Positions 56,664 through 64,000 of a stretch of 64,000 bases of DNA are shown here, piece by piece (position 1 is the stretch's first letter; every line of letters begins with the position of its first letter). Location: contig JAAZEM010000069.1 of the NCBI GenBank assembly GCA_012512265.1, positions 1-64,000 of the forward strand, read 5' to 3'. The stretch is from Armatimonadota bacterium. GTDB taxonomy: Bacteria > Armatimonadota > JAAZEB01. Position numbers and translations under genes: made by a program. The notes beneath the pieces are model-generated. The model was not told where the DNA came from, ran no database searches, and saw only the letters and a list, made by a program, of their open reading frames with translations.

Positions 56664-57491
56664 GTGAAGAAACGGTTGGCATTGGTCGGCGCGCACCCGG
56701 ATGACTGTGATATCCTCGGCAGCGGCCTGGCCATGAGATACCGCGAGCTGGATTGGGACGTGATGTTCGTCTCCATGGCGAACGGCGATTGCGGCCACCA
56801 CGAGATGCCTCGCCAGGAGCTGGCAGCGCGGCGCAAGCGTGAGACCGAGGCCGTCGCCGACATGCTCGGCATCGAATACGTGGTGCTGGATACCTCCGAT
56901 TGCGAGGTCTTCCCGACGCTGGAGCAGCGCTGGACCTTGCTCCGGGTGTTGCGCCGCTTCGAGCCGGACCTGGTGGTGACGCACCACGCCACCGATTACC
57001 ACCCGGACCATCGCTACACGAGCCAGCTGGTGGGCGACGTCTCCTACTTGCTGAAAGTGCCCCACTGCTGCCCGGATGTGCCCGCGCTACGCAAGGATAC
57101 CGTCCACGCCTTCTTCCACGCCTGGCGCGACACGGCGCGGCCGGACAGTTTCTGCGTGGCGATCGATATCGATGACCTCTGGCAGCGCAAGGTGGAGGTG
57201 ATCGCGAAGCACGAGTCGCAGATGTTCGAGTGGCTGCCGTGGGTGGATGGCCAGGATATGAGCCTGATCCCGCCGCCCGAGGACGCGGAGGGGCGGCTGC
57301 GATACGTTGATGAGCGGCGTGGCCCGCGCGCAGAGCGGATTGCCGATCTCTACCGCGAGCGGCTGTGCGAGTTGTATGGCCCTTCTCGCGGCAAGGAGAT
57401 CCGCAAGGCAGAAGCCTATGTTGCCGCGCCGTTCCCGACCTCACTCAGCGAGGAGAACTACCGGGAGCTCTTCCCGTTCTTCGGGGGTTGA
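56664..57491 (+). CDS. PIG-L / LmbE-like deacetylase
   Basis: MKKRLALVGAHPDDCDILGSGLAMRYRELDWDVMFVSMANGDCGHHEMPRQELAARRKRETEAVADMLGIE...DLVVTHHATDYHPDHRYTSQLV. Confidence 0.95.
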   Translation: MKKRLALVGAHPDDCDILGSGLAMRYRELDWDVMFVSMANGDCGHHEMPRQELAARRKRETEAVADMLGIEYVVLDTSDCEVFPTLEQRWTLLRVLRRFEPDLVVTHHATDYHPDHRYTSQLVGDVSYLLKVPHCCPDVPALRKDTVHAFFHAWRDTARPDSFCVAIDIDDLWQRKVEVIAKHESQMFEWLPWVDGQDMSLIPPPEDAEGRLRYVDERRGPRAERIADLYRERLCELYGPSRGKEIRKAEAYVAAPFPTSLSEENYRELFPFFGG

Positions 57492-57492
57492 G

Positions 57493-58500
57493 ATGAAAGA
57501 GAAAACGCTACGAGTCGGCCTGATCGGCTGCGGGATGATCACCCAGCGCAGCCATGCCCCGAGCTTTGCTCAAGTTCGGGACCTTCAGATTACGGCGCTG
57601 TGCGACCCGATCCCGGAGAGGATGGCCACGGTGCGTGACGCGCACGCTCCGGATGCCGCCCTCTTCGCGAACTATGAGGAGCTGCTCGCGTCCGGGCTGG
57701 TCGACGCGGTCACCGTGGCCACGCCGGTCCACCTGCACGGGCCGGTGACAATCGCGGCGCTCAAGGCGGGATGCCACGTGCTGTGCGAGAAGCCGATGGC
57801 GATGTCGCGCGGCGAGGCCGCCGAGATGGTGGACGCCGCGCGCGCGGCGGGGAAGATCCTCCAGATCAACCTCTCGCGCCGCTACGATCCGTTCTACCAG
57901 ATGATCGCGCAGCTGATTGCTGACGGCCGGATCGGCGAGCCGCGGCACATTCGCGCGAGCCGTGTGCATACCACCGCGCCCGATCAGGGGTGGTCGCCGG
58001 GCGCCCGGTGGTTCGTCACCAAGGCGCAGGGCGGCGGTATCGTGGGCGATATCGGCGTGCATGTGGGCGACATGATGCAGTGGTACATGGGGCCGGTCGA
58101 GAGCGTGAGCGCGCACACCGCAACGATTCGCCCCGATATCGACGTGGTCGACAACGCCACGGCGCTCTTCCGCTTCCGTGGCGGCACCACCGGCGTGCTG
58201 GAGCTGAGCTGGACCAGCCCGGTCAACCGGATGTGCTTCGAGATCCAGGGCACCGAGGGGGTGCTTCTGGCCACGACTCAGAAAGAACCCGTGCGGATCT
58301 TGCGGCGTGACGGCACCACCGAGGAGTACGGGCCGGATCAGTTCCCACAGGGGGTGCGTAACAGCTTTGAGTGTTTCGCGGATGCCATCCGCGGCACCGC
58401 CCCCACGCCCGGTCCCGGAGAGATCGGCCTCTCCATCCAGGCGGTGCTCGACGCGATCCTCGAGTCCGGCGCCGAGGGCGGCGCCCCGGTGCGCGTGTAG
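57493..58500 (+). CDS. Gfo/Idh/MocA family oxidoreductase
   Basis: LRVGLIGCGMITQRSHAPSFAQVRDLQITALCDPIPER...ALKAGCHVLCEKPMAMSRGEAAEMVDAARAAGKILQINLSRRYDP. Confidence 0.95.
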   Translation: MKEKTLRVGLIGCGMITQRSHAPSFAQVRDLQITALCDPIPERMATVRDAHAPDAALFANYEELLASGLVDAVTVATPVHLHGPVTIAALKAGCHVLCEKPMAMSRGEAAEMVDAARAAGKILQINLSRRYDPFYQMIAQLIADGRIGEPRHIRASRVHTTAPDQGWSPGARWFVTKAQGGGIVGDIGVHVGDMMQWYMGPVESVSAHTATIRPDIDVVDNATALFRFRGGTTGVLELSWTSPVNRMCFEIQGTEGVLLATTQKEPVRILRRDGTTEEYGPDQFPQGVRNSFECFADAIRGTAPTPGPGEIGLSIQAVLDAILESGAEGGAPVRV

Positions 58501-58510
58501 AGACTCTGGA

Positions 58511-58546
58511 AGCCGGTCCGGCGCTTTCGGCCGGGCCGGCTTTCTT
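58511..58546 (+). terminator. Rho-independent terminator
   Basis: AGCCGGTCCGGC-GCTTTCG-GCCGGGCCGGCT followed by TTCTTT. Confidence 0.75.
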
Positions 58547-58573
58547 TACTCCGGGCGGGGTTGCCCCCACGCG

Positions 58574-59773
58574 TCAGGCGTTGCCGGCCTCTTGCGAGGC
58601 CAGGATCTCGTCCAGGATCCGCCAGCAACGGAAGAGCCCGCGCGGCACGTGGAAGCAGCCTTTCCACTTGCCACCCTTCAGGTTGAGGAGCACCTCGCCG
58701 CGCCGGTTGAGATAGCCCCACCACTCGCCATACTCCGGGTCGGGGAAGTGTGACCAGGCGTAGGCGTGCACGCGGTCATACCACTCGGCCAGGCTCTGGC
58801 GCCGGGTGAGGTGCCAGCCGAGGAGCAAGCCGACGAGCGTCTCCATGTGTACCCACCACAGCTTCTGGTCCCACTCGAGCTGCTGGGGCGGCTTGCCAAG
58901 CGCGTCCATGAAGTAAAAGATCCCCTCGTACTCCGGATCCCAGCCGAACTGGAGCTGCGCCTCCAGGGCATCGGCGGCGCGCTCGACGAGGGTGTGCTCG
59001 CCCAGCTGGTGGGCGGCATCCATCACGAACCACATCGCCTCGATGCCGTGGCCCGGGTTGATCAGCCGGCCGTCGAAGGTGTCCGGGTGGCTGCCGTCGG
59101 GGGCGATATGCTCGTAGACGAGGAGGGTGTCGGGGTCGACGAAGTCGTCCATCACGCGCGCCAGATTCTCGCGGATCACGTCGGCCACCGGATAGTCGGG
59201 GAGCGCTCCGCCGAGCTCCAGCGCCAGGTTGATCGTGATCATCGGGAGGACCATGGAGCGCATGGGACGGCTACCGGGCACCAGCTTGTTGTACTGGCCT
59301 TTTGGGTTCTCCCAGCGCGCGAGGATCCGCTCGAAGGTGCGCGTGGCGAGTTGCGTCGCCCACTCCTCGCCGCTGGCGCGCCCGAACTCGGCGAACGCCA
59401 TGGCGGCAAAGCAGTCGGAGAAGATGTTGTAGGGCTGGACGAGTGGCGTGCCGCGACGGTCGAGCGCGAAGTAGAAGTCGCCGTTGGCGTCATGACCGTG
59501 GTCGGCGAGGAAGCGCGCGCCGAGCGCCGCGATCTCCAGGAACTCGGGCCGTGGCTCCAGGGCGTTGTAGAACTTCGAGAACATCCACACCTGGCGCGCC
59601 TGCAGCCAGACAAACTTGTCGGTATCGAAAACGCGGCCGTCGCGCTCCAGGCAGGTGAAGTAGCCGCCGCACTCGCGGTCGGGCGAATGGCGCAGCCAGA
59701 AGGGGATCACGTCTTCCAGCAGCGCCTTGGCATATTGATCGCGCAGCGCGCGTGGGTTCTCCAGCAGCATCAT
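58574..59773 (-). CDS. N-acylglucosamine 2-epimerase (AGE) family epimerase/isomerase
   Basis: LEDVIPFWLRHSPDRECGGYFTCLERDGRVFDTDKFVWLQARQVWMFSKFYN...NPGHGIEAMWFVMDAAH...KLWWVHMETLVGLLLGW...GGYLNRRGEVL-type motifs. Confidence 0.93.
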   Translation of the reverse strand: MMLLENPRALRDQYAKALLEDVIPFWLRHSPDRECGGYFTCLERDGRVFDTDKFVWLQARQVWMFSKFYNALEPRPEFLEIAALGARFLADHGHDANGDFYFALDRRGTPLVQPYNIFSDCFAAMAFAEFGRASGEEWATQLATRTFERILARWENPKGQYNKLVPGSRPMRSMVLPMITINLALELGGALPDYPVADVIRENLARVMDDFVDPDTLLVYEHIAPDGSHPDTFDGRLINPGHGIEAMWFVMDAAHQLGEHTLVERAADALEAQLQFGWDPEYEGIFYFMDALGKPPQQLEWDQKLWWVHMETLVGLLLGWHLTRRQSLAEWYDRVHAYAWSHFPDPEYGEWWGYLNRRGEVLLNLKGGKWKGCFHVPRGLFRCWRILDEILASQEAGNA

Positions 59774-59814
59774 TCTTTCCTCTCCGGTCCGGGGCTGGCG
59801 TGCTCCTCTCGGGC

Positions 59815-60612
59815 TTATCCGCCGCTTCCTTCGCCTGCTATGCCGGTCAGCCGGCGAAAGTTGCCGTGGAACAGCGCAGCGTACTCCTCTTCGGACAGGC
59901 GCTCGAACAGGGCGCCCTGCACGTAGACCGCGGGGTTGTTGATCGGGTAGTCCGTTCCGAAGAGGAGCTTCTCCTTGCCGGCCACGTCGATCGCCTTGCG
60001 GAGGATACCGTAGCGGTCGATGCCGGAGCCGCTGATATCGAGGTGCAGGTTGGAGAGGCGGGCGACCAGCGCGATCCGCGTCAGGAACTCCTCGCGCCCG
60101 CCACCCGGATGAGCAAGCACGAACTGCGCTTCCGGCACGGCGCGACAGGCGCGCTCGATCACGTCCAGGCTGGCGCAGTGGAAGTTGATGACGGCGCCAA
60201 ACCGGGCCGCCTCGCGGAAGATCTTCACAGCGTTCCGGGAGGCGTACTCCTCGCCGAAGCCCATCAGGTAGCCCACCAGCTCGCCAATCCAACGCACGCC
60301 CTCGCCCCCGCAGCAGCGCTCGATCTCGGCGCACGATTCCTCCGGGAAGCGGGGGTGAACCTGAATCCCCGGGATGTAGAACTCCGGGAAACGGTCGCGC
60401 AGCGCCAGCGCCTGGTCGTTCAGCCGGCGGATCGGCGCGAAAGAGTCCGGCTGCATCACCTGGATCGGCGCGCCGCACGCGCGGTGAATCCCGGCCCGGC
60501 GCAGCGTCGCGATCTGCTCCGAGGGATCGCCCACGCCGATGAACCACGACGCGGCGCTCGCAGCATCAACTCCGGGATGGATATGACAATCGATAATCTC
60601 GCGCTCTGGCAT
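59815..60612 (-). CDS. Amidohydrolase family protein (amidohydrolase_2-like)
   Basis: MPEREIIDCHIHPGVDAAS...VINFHCASLDVIERACRAVPEAQFVLAHPGGGREEFLTRIALVARLSNLHLDISGSG...KLLFGTDYPINNP. Confidence 0.92.
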   Translation of the reverse strand: MPEREIIDCHIHPGVDAASAASWFIGVGDPSEQIATLRRAGIHRACGAPIQVMQPDSFAPIRRLNDQALALRDRFPEFYIPGIQVHPRFPEESCAEIERCCGGEGVRWIGELVGYLMGFGEEYASRNAVKIFREAARFGAVINFHCASLDVIERACRAVPEAQFVLAHPGGGREEFLTRIALVARLSNLHLDISGSGIDRYGILRKAIDVAGKEKLLFGTDYPINNPAVYVQGALFERLSEEEYAALFHGNFRRLTGIAGEGSGG

Positions 60613-60738
60613 CAGACCCTCCCCTGCATCACCCCTTGCCTTTGATCGGTTCTCGCTCCAGGCCGCGGTTTCCCCTTGGGTGCGTGTTCGAGCAGGAACC
60701 GCGAAGCGCGAGGCGAACACCGCGGAGAGGTACACGCG

Positions 60739-61692
60739 ATGCGAATCACAGGAACTTTTCTCGACGAGATCAGCCACGATATTCCCCACCAAAACTGGGG
60801 CCCCGAGGAGTGGGACCTCGACTTCCAGGCGATGCGAGCCATCGGGATCGACACCGTGATCCTGATCCGCTGCGGCTACCGCCGGTGGATGACCTACCCC
60901 TCACAGGTGCTCCAGGAGCGCGAGGGCTGCTACCCGCCGCCACTCGATCTGGTGGATCTCTTCCTCACTCTGGCCGAGAAGTACGGCATGGAGTTCTGGT
61001 TTGGCACCTACGATTCCGGGCGCTACTGGCATCAGGGCCAGTTCCAGGAGGAGGTCGATATCAACCTGCGCGTGCTTGACGAGGTGTGGGCACGCTACGG
61101 CCACCGCCCGGCGTTCAAGGGGTGGTATCTCAGCCAGGAGGTGAGCCGGCGCACCGGCGGGATCATCGACATCTACGCCCGGATGGGCCGGCACTGCAAG
61201 GAGATCTCGGGAAACCTGCCCACGCTCATCTCGCCGTGGATCCAGGGCGTGAAGGCCGTGAGCGCCTTCACCGGGCAGACGCGGCAAGCGCAGGGGATCA
61301 CCCTGGAAGAGCACGAGCGCGAGTGGAACGAGATCATGGCTGGAATCGCCGGCGCCGTGGATATCGTGGCGTTCCAGGACGGGCACGTGGAGTTCGACGA
61401 GCTCGCCAGCTTCCTCTCGCTGAACAAAGCATTGGCCGAGCGCCACGGCCTCCGCTGCTGGACGAACAGCGAGTCGTTCGACCGCGACATGCCAATCAAG
61501 TTCCCACCGATTAAGTGGGAGAAGCTGCTGCTGAAGCTGAACGCGGCGGAACAGGCCGGGATGGAGAAGGCGATCACCTTTGAGTTCTCGCACTTTATGA
61601 GCCCCAACTCCATCTATCGCGCGGCGCACCATCTCTACCGGCGCTACTGCGAGCAGTTCGGCCTGGAGCCGTGGCAGCCGCCAGCGCAGTAA
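60739..61692 (+). CDS. DUF4434-like protein (TIM-barrel, putative glycoside-hydrolase-like)
   Basis: MRITGTFLDEISHDIPHQNWGPEEWDLDFQAMRAIGIDTVILIRCGYRRWMTYPS...FKGWYLSQEVSRRTGGIIDIYARMGRHCKEISGNLPTLISPWIQG. Confidence 0.85.
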   Translation: MRITGTFLDEISHDIPHQNWGPEEWDLDFQAMRAIGIDTVILIRCGYRRWMTYPSQVLQEREGCYPPPLDLVDLFLTLAEKYGMEFWFGTYDSGRYWHQGQFQEEVDINLRVLDEVWARYGHRPAFKGWYLSQEVSRRTGGIIDIYARMGRHCKEISGNLPTLISPWIQGVKAVSAFTGQTRQAQGITLEEHEREWNEIMAGIAGAVDIVAFQDGHVEFDELASFLSLNKALAERHGLRCWTNSESFDRDMPIKFPPIKWEKLLLKLNAAEQAGMEKAITFEFSHFMSPNSIYRAAHHLYRRYCEQFGLEPWQPPAQ

Positions 61693-61858
61693 CCCGAAGT
61701 ATTCACCAGAATACTTCGAGAAGTCTCTTGTCTGGTGGCACGCCGTTGCCGCCACAAGCGCCCGGAAGCAGAGTGTTTTCGAGGGCAGTGCCCACAAATC
61801 CGCGCCACGCCTGGCAGAGAGACTTCTTTTCATTATTTCTGATGAATAATGCGGGGTA
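61690..61858 (+). mobile_element. MITE-like element, copy 3, inserted at a stop codon/operon junction
   Basis: TAACCCGAAGTATTCACCAGAATACTTCGAGAAGTCTCTTG...GAGAGACTTCTTTTCATTATTTCTGATGAATAATGCGGGGTA; same ends and interior as copies 1 and 2. Confidence 0.9.
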
Positions 61859-61870
61859 AGGAGCGTGAAG

Positions 61871-63154
61871 ATGGGTCTCAAGATCGGGATCTGCGGGGCC
61901 GGGAAGTTCGGAAGATGTTTCGTGCCGGTGTTCCAGCGCCACCCGGATGTGGAAGAGGTCTATCTCGCCGACGTGATCCCGGACCGGCTGGCGCAGGTGG
62001 CGGCGCAGTACGGGGTGCAGAAGACGTTCGATTCGCTCGACGCGCTTTGCAAGAGTGATTGCGACGCGATCGCCCTCTTCACCCAGCGGTGGATGCACGG
62101 GCCACAGGCGGTCCAGGCGTTGAAGGCCGGGAAGCACGTCTATTCCGCCGTGCCCGCCGCGATCACCCTGGAGGAGCTGGCCGAGCTGGTCGATACCGTG
62201 AAATCGACCGGGCTCATCTACATGCTGGGCGAGACGAGCTACTACCGGGCGCAGACCACCTTCTGCCGGAACAAGTTTCTCGCGGGCGAGTTCGGGAAGT
62301 TCGTCTACGGCGAGGGCCAGTATCACCACGACATGGCCCACTTCTACGCCTCTTACATGCACAGCGGCGGCGCCGAGTGGAAGCGCACGGCCAGCTTCCC
62401 GCCGATGCTCTATCCGACGCACTCCACGGCGTTCATCCTCGGGGTCACTTTCACGCGCATGACCGAGGTGTGCTGCTTCGGCTACGTCGATAACCACCCG
62501 GATGGGATCTTCGATGCCGAGCTGAGCCTGTGGGGCAACGTCTTCAGCAACCAGACGGCGCTCTTCCGGACTTCGGACGGAGGGATGGCGCGTGTGAACG
62601 AGTTCCGGCGCATCGGCGCGGGCGACGGACGGATGACGATCATGGGCACGCGCGCCGCTTACGAGGAGCAGCCTCGCCAGGGGATCTTCACCTGGCTCGA
62701 CTTCCCGCCCGGCATGGAGGAGAACGGCGACATTCCCTACCGTGAGATGACGGAGCTGGTGAAGCTGCACCACGAGGATGTGAGCCATATTCGCGTCTTC
62801 GACGGCGTGGAGGTCACCGAGGAGAACCTGGGCAACCTGCCGCGCGAGTACCTGGGCAAGAAGTTCCTAGGTCTCTCGAAGGCGCAGCCGTGGTGGCAGC
62901 TCCCGGTGGAGTTTGCCGGGGTGCCGAACGGGCACGACGGCACGCATGTCTTCCTGGTGAACGACTTCGTTCGCTCGGTGAAGAGCCACCGGCTGCCGCC
63001 CAACCACGTCTGGCTCGCGGCGCGCTACAACGCGCCCGGGATTGTGGCGCACGAGTCGTGCCGGCGCGGCGGCGAGCTGATGAAGATCCCGGATTTCGGC
63101 ATGCCCCCGGCCGATTGGCCAACCCTGGAGGAGACGCACCCGCTGCAACCGTGA
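61871..63154 (+). CDS. Gfo/Idh/MocA family oxidoreductase
   Basis: MGLKIGICGAGKFGRCFVPVFQRHPDVEEVYLADVIPDRLAQVAAQYG...ALKAGKHVYSAVPAAITLEELAELVDTV; AAGGAG 7 nt before ATG. Confidence 0.93.
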   Translation: MGLKIGICGAGKFGRCFVPVFQRHPDVEEVYLADVIPDRLAQVAAQYGVQKTFDSLDALCKSDCDAIALFTQRWMHGPQAVQALKAGKHVYSAVPAAITLEELAELVDTVKSTGLIYMLGETSYYRAQTTFCRNKFLAGEFGKFVYGEGQYHHDMAHFYASYMHSGGAEWKRTASFPPMLYPTHSTAFILGVTFTRMTEVCCFGYVDNHPDGIFDAELSLWGNVFSNQTALFRTSDGGMARVNEFRRIGAGDGRMTIMGTRAAYEEQPRQGIFTWLDFPPGMEENGDIPYREMTELVKLHHEDVSHIRVFDGVEVTEENLGNLPREYLGKKFLGLSKAQPWWQLPVEFAGVPNGHDGTHVFLVNDFVRSVKSHRLPPNHVWLAARYNAPGIVAHESCRRGGELMKIPDFGMPPADWPTLEETHPLQP

Positions 63155-63314
63155 GAGCGGGCGCGGCGTTCCGAGAGCCGGCGCGGGAATGATTCCGGCC
63201 CGAGCCCATCGAACATTAGAGGCAACGGGAGACCGATGGGTGGACCCCGTTTTGCAGCGTGGCATGGGCGCGGGGCGAAGCCCTTTGCCCGGGTGTCAGC
63301 AAGGGAGATCCAGA

Positions 63315-64000
63315 GTGAAGATTGGTGTCAGTTCCTACAGCTATAGCCGGTTGGTCCGCACCGGCGCGATGAAGCAGATCGAAGTGATCGCCGCCGCCAA
63401 GGAGGCGGGCTTCGATGTGATCGAGTTCAGCACCATCGCCGTGCCTGAAGGCAAGACGCTTCCCGGATTCGCCGAGGAGCTGCGCAAGGAAGCGGATCGC
63501 GTGGGCCTGCCGATTGCCAACTACACCATCGCCGCCGACTTCCTGAACGGCTCGGATGGCAACCTGGAGGCGGAGATCGCTCGCGTCAAGGCCGAAGTAG
63601 ATGTGGCGGAGATCCTCGGCGTGCCCGGGATGCGGCACGACGCCACGCGCGGCTTTGCCGCCGATTACACGGGGCCAAAGAGCTTTGACGCGGCTGTGTC
63701 GCGTCTGGCCGAAGGGTGCCGCGCGGTGACGGAGTATGCCGCCTCCAAGGGCATCAAGACGATGGTGGAGAACCACGGCTTCTTCTGCCAGGATAGCGAC
63801 CGCGTCGAGAAGCTGGTCACCGCCGTGGCACACCCCAACTTCGGCGTGCTGATCGACATCGGCAACTTCGCCTGCGCGGATGAGGACTCGCAGATCGCCG
63901 TCGGGCGGCTGGCGCCCTACGCGTTCCATGCGCATGCCAAGGACTTCCACATCCGGCCGGGCTATCTCCCCGCGCCCGGCGAGGGGTGGTTCATGAGCCG
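63315..64000 (+). CDS. Sugar phosphate isomerase/epimerase, paralogue of 54035-54913 (truncated by window edge)
   Basis: GTG start; MKIGVSSYSYSRLVRTGAMKQIEVIAAAKEAGFDVIEFSTIAVPEGKTLPGFAEELRKEADRVG...TMVENHGFFCQDSDRVEKLVTAVAHPNFGVLIDIGNFACADEDSQIAVGRLAPYAFHAHAKDFHIRPG. Absent from ORF track because it runs off the end. Confidence 0.92.
   Translation, partial: MKIGVSSYSYSRLVRTGAMKQIEVIAAAKEAGFDVIEFSTIAVPEGKTLPGFAEELRKEADRVGLPIANYTIAADFLNGSDGNLEAEIARVKAEVDVAEILGVPGMRHDATRGFAADYTGPKSFDAAVSRLAEGCRAVTEYAASKGIKTMVENHGFFCQDSDRVEKLVTAVAHPNFGVLIDIGNFACADEDSQIAVGRLAPYAFHAHAKDFHIRPGYLPAPGEGWFMS

Noticed and set aside
61703-62788. 361-aa minus-strand ORF ending in RGFVGTALENTLLPGACGGNGVPPDKRLLEVFW
   Set aside because: Antisense of a Gfo/Idh gene whose C-terminal part is just MITE copy 3; not a real gene.
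1-64000. CRISPR arrays, rRNA, tRNA genes, integrases or prophage genes
   Set aside because: None recognised on reading both strands; no direct-repeat/spacer periodicity and no tRNA-like or phage structural sequences noticed. tRNAscan or Infernal would be needed to exclude small RNAs.

Overview
High-GC bacterial window of about 64 kb, densely coding, with no rRNA, tRNA or CRISPR array recognised. The gene repertoire suggests an Armatimonadota-like genome, but taxonomy cannot be settled from this sequence. Main blocks: SGNH hydrolase (partial) and GH42 beta-galactosidase; two DUF1559 pseudopilin-like genes flanking a uroporphyrinogen-decarboxylase family gene; UspA; gltX; an anti-sigma / DUF4097 / ECF sigma group; a lipoyl-E3BD protein followed by a catalytic ketosynthase and a catalytically degenerate (CLF-like) ketosynthase; a HEXXH protein; a HAD-GT2-GT2-O-antigen ligase operon; prfC; five intact Gfo/Idh/MocA oxidoreductases; a dnaK-hsp20-grpE-cbpA/dnaJ-hspR heat-shock block; and a roughly 20 kb carbohydrate/uronate-type accessory locus (heparinase-like, sialidase-like, beta-helix, xylose-isomerase-like TIM barrels, PIG-L, AGE epimerase, amidohydrolase, DUF4434). 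The most interesting signals are two families of dispersed non-coding elements. (1) A MITE-like element of about 144-170 bp, with three copies, hairpin-containing terminal inverted repeats and apparent TA duplications. One copy is inserted in frame in a HEXXH-protein gene (168 bp = 56 codons). Another sits exactly in the TA of a stop codon at an operon junction. (2) A roughly 60 bp element with a compensatorily varying hairpin, three copies, two of them as an inverted pair. The KS-alpha/KS-beta plus orphan lipoyl-E3BD cassette is the best candidate for an undescribed biochemical system.
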